Below are positions 12,758 through 23,582 of a DNA stretch of 64,000 nt, in pieces; positions within the stretch are counted from its first letter, which is position 1, and the number at the start of each line of letters is the position of its first letter. The stretch covers positions 3,421,501 to 3,485,500 of the forward strand of contig WAEK01000003.1 of the NCBI GenBank assembly GCA_011634665.1, written 5' to 3'. The position numbers were made by a program, and so were the translations under genes. The notes beneath the pieces are model-generated. The model saw nothing but the letters and a program-made list of their open reading frames with translations. It did not search any database and was not told the origin of the DNA. Source of the DNA: Mortierella sp. BCC40632 (Eukaryota > Mortierellomycota > Mortierellomycetes > Mortierellales > Mortierellaceae).

Positions 12758-14794
12758 GTCCATTTGTATCAGCGACTCCCTCTCCCTTCGCTCTCCATCT
12801 TCCAAACCTCACACATCATTACTTCGCAAAAGGACTCAATCCAACGGACGACATCAGTGGCGAACAAACCTGTAAGAACTCAGTAACTGAGAAAATCGGA
12901 GCAGGTGTGGCACAACGTGTTTGTGTGATCCTACCAGAAGGTCTTTCTAAATGGATAATATATTGTACGGATCATCTACGACCTTCACATTCAAGAAGGC
13001 TTTGATCTACTTCTAGAAGTGGTTCAAACTCTCAAGCACAACGAAGATGAAAAGGTTCCACTGTGACGCGTGTAACTTGTACGAAACCAGGTCCGGCATT
13101 CGACAATCCTCAAACAACCTGTTTAGATATTTTATGCTCAGCAAGGCCCACGGAGTTGATGCTTGACATGCATCCTGTAGAAGCTCCGCTCATTTGTAGA
13201 TATTTCCACAAAGTCTCTGTTCATGCACCTGGTAAAACCTTTACTTCAACCCAATTGAAAGTTTTGTGTGGTATGCAAATCAGCATGGCAAGAGGCATTT
13301 TGGGTTCCCTATCGAAAGGAACAATGCCAGCCTCTAGCCACCCAGGACAACTACAACGCTCTTCCTGACAAAACATCCCTTTCATCAGGAACAAAGTCCC
13401 GGACGATTCGAACGTTCGGTCCTAGTATGAGTCTCAGTGTAGCATCAGCTACAACTCTCTGGAGTCTTCAATCGTCGACACTCTTGACAAGATGTCGAAT
13501 ACGAATATTGTTGGTAAGAGAGGGTCCATAGAACATGCGTCAAGATGAATCTGTGCTTGACTCGGCATCTTTAGACACCTCAGGGACTTTGCAAAACCTA
13601 TTTAACTCAGAACCACAATATCCAAACTGGATGCCTCAGTGATCAGCGAGGTAGAGGCATCTGGCAGGATAACGCTTTAAAGCCAACTGGAACCAAAAGT
13701 TGAGGGTCAGAAGAGGGGTGTATTCATAGTCTGCGACATAGTTGTAGACAGGCAAATCTTATTCCTCTAGATGGGCTGATGAAGCAAGTTGAAACAAGTA
13801 GACGTCTGTTGCACTCATTGAAAGTTGGCAATGCTTCAGTTCATAGTATCGTGAATCTACATAAGCCCTGTATAATTTATAAAGGGTCACGCTAACAAAG
13901 GTTTAGAGAGACCTTCGGGCGGTTCTGCATCGGCGATTTTTTTAAGCTCAACAGGCACACGCAAGACCCCCCTCCTTCGGCCCATCTCGCTCCATACGCA
14001 GGTTGCAGCAATTACAGTGCTCTCCTTTGGACTTTTGCTCTCATCATCCGATTCATGTCCATGCTTCAGACCGTCTGTTTGCTCACCTCAACTTTCACCC
14101 TCATCAGTAAAAGATAAACGCGTTCCCTGGGACTGGGGCTGCAGGTCCGTACTACCAGGCCCCGTCTTGGGAACAGGGTTACTCTGTCATGTTGAGGAAG
14201 TGTTTTTGTGTCTACAACTGGCATGAAACCCTGGGAAACGTCCTTTCTTTCCTCTTGTCTGCTCAGTCGTCACAGCAACATTGGGCTCCTCAGGATGATG
14301 ACATTCGCAGGGCGATTCCACCCCCCTTTCCTTCCCCTTATGCACCTCTATATTGCATCAATGCAGCCACACTCACATCACCTGTGTTCTTCACCACAAC
14401 AAACGCCTTTCACCTACACACACACCAGTACAGCTCGTATCCTTTGGGCATTCTGAAACCAAGGACTAAAAGAGATTTGCGGGGCTAGAAGCAAACATGT
14501 GCATTCATCTTCTTTCTTTTTTTAACCGTCCTTTCACTTTTTCTGGTTGAAGGCTAGAGGCCCTTTCGATGTCAATCGCCTATAATTGGCTACAGAAGGT
14601 CTCCTCATCATGGGTTCTTGCTGAAAAGACTTGGCATTCTCTTCCTTCTTTTTATGTATATTCGTCAATCCAATTCCAGTCTGTTCTCTATCATTTCTTG
14701 CGAAAAAAAAAAGAGGAAAATCAAGGATTAACTACTGTAACAAGTTTGGAACCCAAGCAGCATGACGACGATCCAGTCATAGCCACTTTAGAAC
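11464..14794. other. 5' flank of the membrane protein gene and gene-poor DNA
   Basis: From 11464 to about 12060 the sense (minus) strand is CT-rich, as expected for the leader of the 8017-11463 gene. From 12080 to 14794 I find only short, unsupported frames, a T run at 12728-12750, and no recognisable protein motif. Confidence 0.5.
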
Positions 14795-14806
14795 AAAAAA
14801 GTAAAA
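14795..14806 (-). terminator. RNA polymerase III terminator of tRNA-Leu
   Basis: Immediately downstream of the tRNA on the minus strand there is a T4 run and then a T6 run (A runs on the plus strand at 14803-14806 and 14795-14800), the usual Pol III stop signal. Confidence 0.8.
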
Positions 14807-14811
14807 GATAA

Positions 14812-14894
14812 TGGTGGAAGTGGGATTTGAACCCACGCCTCTTTCGAGACCGCAACTTGAGTGCGGCGCCTTAGACCAACTCGGCCATCCCACC
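14812..14894 (-). tRNA. tRNA-Leu (anticodon CAA)
   Basis: Read on the minus strand. The acceptor stem GGTGGGA pairs with TTCCACC (with a G-T pair). The D arm has the class II form TGGCCGAGTTGG, the anticodon stem CCGCA/TGCGG closes the loop CTCAAGT with anticodon CAA (reads UUG codons), there is a long variable arm, and the T arm GTGGG-TTCAAAT-CCCAC is intact. The discriminator base is A. There is no intron and no encoded CCA. The internal A and B boxes match the Pol III consensus and T runs follow directly, so this is very likely a working gene of 83 nt. Confidence 0.95.
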
Positions 14895-15627
14895 TGTCAG
14901 GTGACATCGAGGAATTGCTGTCACATCACCTTCCAGATACTCATGATGCCATACTTTGAACATGCGTCTTTTTTGTCAAAAAACCTCAATTTTTGGCTAG
15001 GTTCCCCGCCTACGGGGCCCAGGAGAAGTGCTCAGTTGATGCTGAGATAATTTTCTACGAAAACATCTAAAATAAAATGGCTCGTTAGTACGATTTGGAC
15101 TTTTTTTTTTAAAAAAAAAAAAAAAAAAACTGTGCTATCGCCGGGAGTGAGTTGTTGCTCGGGGCAACAGCCACATGAGCTGTTATGGTTGATGGAAGGT
15201 TGCCACCGTAGAGCGGTGGCCGGGGCTAGATTAGTTTTTCTTAGTTTAGTTTTGCCTGAACGGCTATTCCAGTGGAAACAGATTGTTACAAAAAAAAAAA
15301 AAAAAAAAGCTATCACTCGGAGTGAGTCACAGTTTGCTATCACCTGTCTTGGACCAATCCTGGTAGCTTTACTTGTTTTCTACCTTCCAACATCCAGATG
15401 AGGGATGGCAGTTGTTGCGCTGGGCCAGTGGTCTTTTGTAGTTGACATGGGCTACGGGAGGATTGTCATAGCTCTATGATGATTTGAGAGTAGTTCTCTG
15501 CCTACAGAATTATCTTAGGGGCCTCGCTAGACCCTTCTGCATGCGCTGGGGTTGATTGCTTACCAAAACTGGAATAGGGACAACTCTCTGAGGTTTTACC
15601 TTATTTTTTTCTTTTCTCTGGAGCAGA

Positions 15628-15660
<33 letters not shown>

Positions 15661-16770
15661 TAGTAGTAGTAGCAGTAGTAGTAGCAGTAGTAGTAGTAGA
15701 GTGCTTGTAGTGTTTTCATGAAGTGACAGTTTAGAGATGGATTCCATGGTGCAATGCAAAGAGTTACCAGAAGCACGAGACAATTAAGTGAGCACAATGG
15801 AGAAATGAATGATGGGAAACTCAACTGCATGATCATTTCCAGTCTAGGTACCCTAATGGTTAGAGAGCTTGGTGGCGCTTCTTCGAGTACCAAAGCTCTG
15901 ACCACTGGAACAGAAAAAAAAAAAAAAAAAAAAAAAAAAGAAAAAAAAAATTAGGGAGAAAGAGAAGGAGAGAGAGAGAGGAGCGCATGGGTGAGAGGAA
16001 GAGAGGAATACCTCCCTTTCTTCAGTGACAGGTCAGTCAGACTTTAGTGTTCAGGTCCAGTAGTGTTCGAAAGGAGAGGAGTGAGAAAATGAAAAGTAAG
16101 AATCGCGGTCATTTACACTTTTTACGCGAGAAAAAAAAAAAAAAGCCACGCTGGGTTTTTGGCTTTGTTGCAGGCTGGGGTTTGTGGAGAGCGTACAGGA
16201 TACGTCCCTTCTGACCCCTGAGACTGAGTCCTTCAACGAGCTCACGCCTTTATCCACTCTTCCATACATCGAACACAAAAGACCTGCTCAATCAGGAGAT
16301 GTAAAACTTCACCCAAGATATGTAGCACTAGTCTCACCAGCGTTAACAATACATACCTCAAGGTCTGCTCGAAACGAAAACTATTTTTTCTTATTGACCT
16401 CGTTAGAGGTTTTAATCGTTGGTGCTCGATAGCTAAACTCGGGATAATAATTGAGTTTTCAACATCAATAACTGGGATGGTGTCGGCAGCTTTACCTTTC
16501 CTATTCCTATCCTATTTGATCACTGCTGTCTTACAAGTTCATCCTGAAAGAATTAAAAAGAAGGGGGTCGAGAATCAAAAGGTTGCGTCAAGAATAGCAT
16601 CAAGAACGATCGCCTTAAAAGGTTAAGGCAAAGTCAAAAATCGTGAAGTGAGGCAGTCTAATTCCACTATGGATGTGAGGCGAAAGAAGAGGCTTTCTAA
16701 CCCTACTAACAATGGGGTGAGCAGGTGTTGGAGAGCCAGTCAACTTGATTAACAATGCCCAGCACTTTCC

Positions 16771-16828
<58 letters not shown>

Positions 16829-17549
16829 TTTTTTTTTTTTTTTTTTTTATGGTTCCTAGAAGATGAAAATTGGAAATTGCTATGCTGTCAAAATAGGCCT
16901 GCTGAATATCTTGGTTGCGAGGAATATTGAGATTTCAGGGGACCAAAAAAGAAAACGTTGGGCCGAGATTTTGGGCCCTGGAGCACGCGGATTGAGAGCC
17001 CGTGCATTAGTTCTGTGGGTCAACGTGCTCTGTGGTGGAAAAGAATTAATGACAAATTTAGGGTGGATATGGATTAAAAAGATAGCGTCGTCCTTTAATG
17101 TCAATTCCTATGACAGTGGAAATCGAATTACTACTTCCTTCAACACACCTGGACAGTACATATTACCAGACTCGGTAAGATTTCTACGACGGGTTTCAAA
17201 GAAGGAATAAAAGAGGTCAGCGGAGACTGAGTGGACTAGACCTTTGTGAATCGGAGAGAGACGGGACCCAATCAGCATTGTCCAGTGCCAGCATTAGCCC
17301 AGCCGCACTTTATTTTCCCCACTTCAAACTGAGGATTCAACAGATGCTTCGGCTCTAACGAGTGCGAAGAGATTACACCGGAAAAAAACAAAGCGTACTT
17401 GTTGTGCCACGAAGAGTTGCTTGCGTCCTCCGGATATTCTACTATGGAAAAAAGAAATGAAATGTCATTACGGCATTGATGAGATGGCGCAGAAAGGGGG
17501 AAGAGGAAGCGGCGTTGCCTTCAAATATGGCTTCGAGTAACAAGAGCTT
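14895..17549. other. Gene-poor DNA with poly(A)-ended segments
   Basis: No gene is supported. Long A tracts sit near 15110-15129, 15291-15308, 15629-15658 (A on plus), 15913-15939 and 16131-16144. A near-repeat of about 18 bases (GCTATC...GGAGTGAG) occurs just after two successive A tracts, near 15135 and 15309. This is compatible with 3' ends of retroposed elements, but I recognise no family. Confidence 0.4.
16771..16828. repeat. (ATCT)n microsatellite followed by a T run
   Basis: About 14 tandem copies of a tetranucleotide run into a T tract ending near 16848. It is outside any supported gene. Confidence 0.9.
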
Positions 17550-17780
17550 TCACTTGGACATTCGGCCAACAGAACCGGATTGCCACCTGGTAGGGAGGGG
17601 AGGCAGTCCAGACATAGTGATAGGAGGGCAGCGCAAGAGCCACCAAGGCAAGTAAGCCCGCTTTGCCCGAGTTTGGAAAGGGTCCTCCTCAGGTGGGTAG
17701 TCCATCAGCGGCTGTGGTGGTGGTGGTAGCAGCGGCGAATCATACTGAGTTGGACGCAGCAGGGTCTTCTTCAACTCCAT
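17550..17780 (-). CDS. Small Pro-rich open frame, unrecognised
   Basis: A 76-codon frame opening about 350 bases upstream of, and divergent from, the 18134-20376 gene. The N-terminal half is rich in Pro and acidic residues, and a short hydrophobic patch (L-P-W-W-L-L) lies near residue 46. A possible splice donor (G followed by GTGGCA) lies inside it, so it could be a first exon. No family is recognised and chance occurrence is possible. Confidence 0.2.
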   Translation of the reverse strand: MELKKTLLRPTQYDSPLLPPPPQPLMDYPPEEDPFQTRAKRAYLPWWLLRCPPITMSGLPPLPTRWQSGSVGRMSK

Positions 17781-17920
17781 TGAGAGGGAGTGAGGAAGAG
17801 AGAGGAGCGAATGACGTATAAGAAATGGACGCGACCCCCCAAACCAAAGAATACATCCTCAAAGACAGGACTGGCCCATCCTCGTCTCTCTTCTCTCTCT
17901 CCCCACTCGTCCTCGCTTCT

Positions 17921-17976
17921 TGCTCCTCCTCCTCCTCCTCCTCCTCCTCCTCCTCCTCCTCCTCCTCCTCCTCCTC
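17921..17976 (+). repeat. (TCC)n microsatellite
   Basis: About 18 TCC units in the CT-rich leader before the 18134 start; on the other strand it reads as a poly-Glu/poly-Gly shadow. Confidence 0.85.
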
Positions 17977-18133
17977 TCTTCGTTCTCTTCTCCACCCCCA
18001 CTCCCTTCCACTCCCTTCCACTCTCACCCTCACACACCCTCTCACCCCCTCACACCCTCACACCTCTCAATCTCCAAACACCCTCCCACCTCTCAGTCTC
18101 CACGCACCCTCCACGCCAGGCTCGCCCCGGCTG

Positions 18134-18970
18134 ATGCAAGGAACCTCTGCTCCCGTGGCTCCAGTGCCCGCCTCCGCACCATCGACAGCCTCCTGGCAGG
18201 GCTTGGCTGCCTCGAATGCGCTGCCCGTGCGCCAAGCACTTAACACTTTTATCGCTACATCGTGTGACAGACCTCCGGCTTCCAAGGAGGAGGCCCAACA
18301 GATCCTTGAGGAGATGTTCCGCCTCCGCGCGGAGCGAGTGCGGAAAGCCATTGAACAGGGGAAGTTGTCGACGGCAGAGGCCCTGAGGCATAGGGTTATT
18401 CAAAGACGGGGGAGTGCTATCCTCCATCCGACTCACCATCAGCCTTACCATCCACCATTACTTCCTCTACTCCCGCAGCCACAGCTACAACAACAACAGC
18501 AACAACAACAACAACAACAACAGCAACAACAACAGCAGCGGCAACAGGTCTCACAGCAACAGACTCATTCACACACGCATGCGCATCCACACCAGCATGC
18601 ATACTATCATCAGAGTCAACAGTGGCCATACCAGTACCAACAACAACACCCTCATCATCCCTCGTGCCAGCAGTGGCCATATCAGCACCAACAAGGTGAG
18701 TTCTTTTATTTTCCATTTCTATTTCATGTATGCGCGCTCGCCATTGGGGTCCTGTTTCTCTCTTGATGCTGCTAGGGTTCTTTTTGGAGGAAAGAAGCCT
18801 TTCCCCTCCAGACAAATGCCACGCACCAAGTTCGCTACTGACGATTGTTCATGGTCACTCTTTTTTTGTTCTTTTCCGCCACAGTAGAAGGTCAAAGGAT
18901 CAGAGTAAGTGCGTGCAAGGTGGCCCCATTGGACAGACAGACAGACAGACAGACAGAGAGATAGAGAGAC

Positions 18971-19010
<40 letters not shown>

Positions 19011-20376
19011 AGAGAAAGAGAAAAAGGAGCACTCGAGACTGGGAGGAAGGAATAAAATGGGAGAACGGGAGGATTGACAAGAACACTTGCAAGGGTGAGA
19101 GGAGAAGACGGGCGCCAGAGAAGGAGAGTGAACAAGCGATGTCGAGAAGAGAGGAAAGAAAGAGAAACTACAGCGTGTGATATGGCGGGATACCAAAAGG
19201 GGGACAAACAGACAGACAGGGGAGAGATAGAAAAAGAGACAAAAGGGTCATTGGGGCGCAGGGAGACGAGGGGGTTAAGGCAGGTTGATGTATGTGAAAG
19301 TGGCTCCGTACTAAACAGATACCTTCGCATACACACGCACATGGTCTACGTTCCATCCTCTCACTCACATACACTCTTTCTCTTTAAAGACACGCGCCCA
19401 CTCTGTAGGGGTTCTGCCAACAAGGACGCTTGTCTCGGACAGCATCGCTTTGTCAGCGAGTGGTTTTGAGCAGCTATCACAGCCACCACCATTTCACCCA
19501 TTGCAAAGCTTTCCCCCCTTCCGGGGTGACTCGGCGCCCATTTCTATCATGCCCAGGGATGCTGCCTATACCGTCGCCATCGCCGCTACCACTACCGCCA
19601 CCATCACACCTGCTCTCGTAGCCACTGCTAATGCCACCACCGCCTCTACCGCCTCTCCCATTAACCCTGGGCTTCCTATTGATCAAAACATCACCACTAT
19701 GGCTACTTGGGGTTTAACAGACGCCGATCTGATGGCCAGTCTTTCAACTTTCTCGGCCCAACTCGGGGACTCGATTCTATCCAAGGATAGAGAAGGAGGC
19801 AGTGCTTGGGGTCTATCGGATGCGGATCTGATGGCTCGACTAGGCGATTCATTGTTGTCTGACCATCATGCTTGGGGTTCTTCAGGTACAGATTGGATGA
19901 ATCGATTAGGAGATCCACAACGACAACAATACTATCAAGCCCAACAACAACAACAACAACAACAGCAGCAGCAGCAGCAGCCATCACAGCCACAGCCACA
20001 GCCACTACCACCACAACCAAAAGAGCAACAACAAGGAAGCGGTAGTGAGCCACTTGAAGCAATCGTCTCACCTGTCCTACCAAGCAACGACCCCCCTGTA
20101 TCTGTCATATCCATTGAACCAGGCGCGATGGCATGGTCATCTCCACCACTACAACTTTCGCAACTACAATGGGGTCCCATTCTCCCAGGGGTGATGGAGC
20201 GAATGCAACACCCAGGATTCACAGATTATGGGGACTTTCGGGGGGCTGGACTCCCGTCTGCTCATAACGGCGCACCCCCACCCCTAAACAACACACCAAT
20301 GACTCAAGATGTCGTCCTGCCATGTATAGCCAAACGTGAAGCCAACAACAACCGACACACAGCACTTGTCCAATAG
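18134..20376 (+). CDS. Gln-rich protein with three W-G-L-[TS]-D-A-D-L-M repeats, function unknown
   Basis: Proposed as two exons, 18134-18695 and 19409-20376, joined in phase 1 through a GTGAGT donor and a TAG acceptor (intron 713 nt, filled with GA-type repeats). The start at 18134 follows a CT-rich leader; an earlier in-frame Met at 17825 would add a low-complexity poly-Ser stretch from a (TCC)n repeat and is less likely. The N-terminal part has one compact, probably helical charged region (about residues 35-85, with E-E-A-Q-Q-I-L-E-E-M-F). Next come polyglutamine (near 18487-18540) and a His/Gln/Tyr-rich part. After the intron come Thr/Ala-rich sequence, three imperfect copies of a ~35-residue unit (W-G-L-T-D-A-D-L-M..., W-G-L-S-D-A-D-L-M..., W-G-S-S-G-T-D-W-M...), another Gln run (near 19942-19980) and a Pro-rich tail. 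No domain family is recognised; Gln-rich fungal regulators have similar composition. Confidence 0.5.
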
Positions 20377-20549
20377 TGCGCCTGCGATAATGTGTGTGGG
20401 CTATAGAATAAAGAAAGCCTCAGCCTCACCCTCTGCGGGATATGTATCTCTGCACAGAAGAAACAAACAGAGAGAAAGAAAGAAAGAAAAAGAGAAAAAT
20501 GAGTCGGTGATGGTAGTTGGGGGTTCTCTTTATATAAATGTTACTACGT

Positions 20550-21448
20550 TTACTTCTTGGACAGTTTCATCCACTTGGGCAACCCTCCACCACTACTTGA
20601 TCCTCCGACACCAGGCTTGTCCGAGCTCATCTTGGCACTCATTCTCCGGTCTTCCTTGGTCATAAAATGCATCGAATCTCCCTTCTCAAGAGTATGTGCT
20701 CGTCCCGTTGATGAAGAAGTTGTGCTGCTCAATGTCCGACCATGTTGTCCCGAAGGATCTTCCCCAGCGGCGATAGGCTTATCTGTCTCGGATTCTTGAC
20801 CTGGAATAGGTAGATCTTGAATCAACATCATGTGCTCCCCGTTCAAGAATGGAGAGTGAGAGTTTAGCTTCGAATCCACCCACGAGAAATAGACAATGCT
20901 CTGGGGAGCAAGACCGGCTTGGTAAAGTGTCTGCTTGTCATCGGACAAAATCTTTTTGGGAGGTGTCGTGTCTATATGAGCAAAGATGACCATAATTGTC
21001 GGTTGTTAGGAAAAACAAAAGGAGCATAATGTATCTCGGGTATGGAAAAAAAAAAAGTAATCTCATATCGTGAAATACGAGATGAACAGAGATTCCTTCC
21101 CCTTTACTTACAGAGATCAAACTTCTCGCCCTGGCCGACACACGCACTGGCAACCCATTTCCGAACATCGCCCACTGTCTCTTGACTCTGGAAGGTCGCC
21201 TGGAGTTGGACTCGGTCTGGGAATCGAATTCGGATGATCGTCTTGGGATACCGACGCTCACGAGCCTTTTCCTCTTCAGCCCTGACTTGAGCTGTCTTGA
21301 ACCCTCTGTTTTCTTCTTCTTCTCTTTGTTTCTTTTGGCTACTCCAGAGCTTCATCGCCTCAGCTGGTGTAAGCGTGTAAAAATCATCGGGCAACTCAAC
21401 TAATATAAACAAGAGCAAGTAAGAGAGTCAGTTCAATATCACCATAGC

Positions 21449-21495
<47 letters not shown>

Positions 21496-23582
21496 TGATT
21501 TTCCTTACTCTGGTTTGAGAGAGGAGTCGAGTTGTCGGCAGGTGGTCTAAAGACCTTGGTATTGCGTTCAATCGGCTCCTTGGCTGTTGCGGCATCCGTA
21601 GAGCCAGATGTCTGCTGAATGCTCGGGACGGTAACAAGTCGGGGAGAACCCGCATCCTCGTCCTTACTCTTATAGACTGAGTTATGTCTGCTACCTGCAG
21701 GTGAAGGTGGCAGAGCACCCGCCTTTTGCTCCTTCTCCACTTCCTGGGCAATCAGCGCGTAGTAATCCATAGTCGAATCTCCGCGCTTTTGAGCATCTCG
21801 GAGCTGCATACTCACGCGATGAGCGATTTGTCGGACGAGATCTTGTTGGTTGGGCAAAGCAGCATTCGGCGACTCGGATCTTGGCTGGGGAGTGTCCACG
21901 TCCATCTCACTCACGGGTTCTTCCGTAAAGGTGCCTGGAGGCAGACTACGAACAAACCGTTCCCTATCCGAGCTATCCGATGCCTTGGACAAGCGTTTCA
22001 CGCGGTCTGTCAAAGCGGCTTGTGTTTCCTGTTCGCGGAGCTGGCGGATCTCCTGATTGGCCTCAATCATGGCGGCACTCATATCCTGCACAGGAGTATT
22101 GCGCTGAAGGTTCAGGTCGATTCCAGCGCCTGGCATGGGCGCGATCATATTGCCTTCACGAGTGTTGGAGTCAATACTACCGGTACGGCTAGTCATTCCA
22201 GGTACCTGGACACCCTGTGGGTTGACAATGTCGGCTGACGCGCCACCATGGTACGCATCCTTCGCTAGGATGAAATCTTTTTCTCCTGCTGTCTTGTCTG
22301 TGATGACTTGGCGTGAATGCGCTGCTGATGTGTTGTTTACTGGCATAGCTGTCTCAGGAATTGGAGAGGTTGAAGAAGAAGCAGTCGAAGTCTGGGGGTT
22401 GGTAGCAATGCTCTCTCGCGAAAAATCACGATCAATCTCTTCTCTAAAGTCCTCAATGCCTGCATCGGTAAACCGCATGAGCACGCGGAAAACTGCGTTT
22501 CCTCTGAGAAGACCAGCAAGTTGAAGGGTAGTGGTCTTCAGGGTCGGAATGGAGACATACTAAAAGCAGTAGATTGAGTCGATTGGATCAGTACACAAGA
22601 GGCAATGGTGTCACCTCAGCTGAGCTTCATTTGAGAATGTTGTCGACCCGGTATGTCCCTTACCTCGCGTTCCAAGAGGATAACAACGGGTAAAAGGTAG
22701 ACTTCGGTTGGTTTGATGGCCTTTTTGAGTCTCTGTAGTGAAAAGATGTTCTTTGTTGTTGCTTGGGGTACTGCTGTCCGTCGCGTCAGGTTCAATGTCC
22801 TAGAGTGCAATAGATTGAGTCATAATTGGGCATATCCGTTGTAAGCACTTTCAACGCGTCCACTCACATTCGCTAATTCGCAGAAGACGTGATATCGACA
22901 CGAAGATCAAAAGGAGTCTTACCCATTTGACGCCGCCTCAAACCCAAGGAGAACCTCCCAAAGTGTCGATGTGATGGGAAAAGGGCGGATGACCCTTCCA
23001 CCGTCCTCAAGTTGTAGTGCCAGATCAACATGCGTTGGGGCTATGGCAAGAGATGGAAGCTTGGTTAGTGGGCTGAGCAAAAGTTTTGACCATCGATTCA
23101 TGCTGGTTCTGTGGGAAAAAAAAAAAAAAAGAGGAGCGCTTTTTTTTTTTTGGTACCTGACTTGTCCTTTGGAACCTTGGCCAGCTCGAGCTTTGCACCA
23201 GGTGCAATGTTGGCATGGCGGATCGAGAGTGAGAGATCCAGAAAGTTCTTTCCACTCCTGTTTGTAGGATAAGAAGGACCGGGAGTGGCAAAAATAAAAA
23301 AGGGAAATTAGCATATAGTCAGTCCGGCTAATGGGCATGAGTAAAGATGGAGCACATTGATGTAGTCAAAGGGGGGAGTGAGATGCAAGTGGTGGCAAAA
23401 TGGCATGTAGTGCGGGAGCGACAGGATCCATGGGTGACGTACTTGAGGCCAAAGGTCTCTGGCTCAGGGTAGCTTTGCTTCTCGCAGACCACGTTGACAA
23501 CCTGGCGGAGGATCATTGCAGGGGTAGTCTTGACGATTTGTTTCTTTCCTCCTCCGAGGAAGACGGTGAGATTCGATGCCAT
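20550..23582 (-). CDS. UBX4: UBX-domain protein of the TUG/ASPL (Ubx4) family, seven exons
   Basis: Cofactor of the Cdc48/p97 ATPase. Exons on the minus strand: 23582-23443, 23257-23157, 23040-22923, 22799-22664, 22559-21509, 21399-21112 and 20971-20550, all in phase with GT-AG introns (for example the GTACGT donor after exon 1 and a CTAAC branch site before exon 3); 751 aa. The N terminus is the TUG ubiquitin-like domain (M-A-S-N-L-T-V-F-L-G-G-G, then F-L-D-L-S-L-S-I-R-H-A-N), followed by the second conserved block (L-A-L-Q-L-E-D-G-G). A long disordered stretch fills exon 5. The UBX domain begins near residue 566 (R-Y-P-K-T-I-I-R-I-R-F-P-D-R) and continues over the last intron with T-P-P-K-K-I-L. 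The C terminus L-P-K-W-M-K-L matches the family. The start at 23582 opens the conserved domain; an upstream in-frame Met would add an unconserved extension. Confidence 0.93.
21450..21493. repeat. A44 homopolymer inside a UBX4 intron
   Basis: Forty-four A residues (T on the coding strand) lie inside the fifth intron of the UBX4 gene, close to the donor of exon 5. Confidence 0.9.

Noticed and set aside
15846..15905. Imperfect hairpin with A-box/B-box likeness
   Set aside because: No complete cloverleaf can be drawn; kept only as a weak hint of a SINE.
17825..18133. Upstream Met that would extend the 18134-20376 protein by 103 residues
   Set aside because: The extension is a Ser/Pro/Thr translation of a (TCC)n and CT-rich leader similar to those before other genes here.
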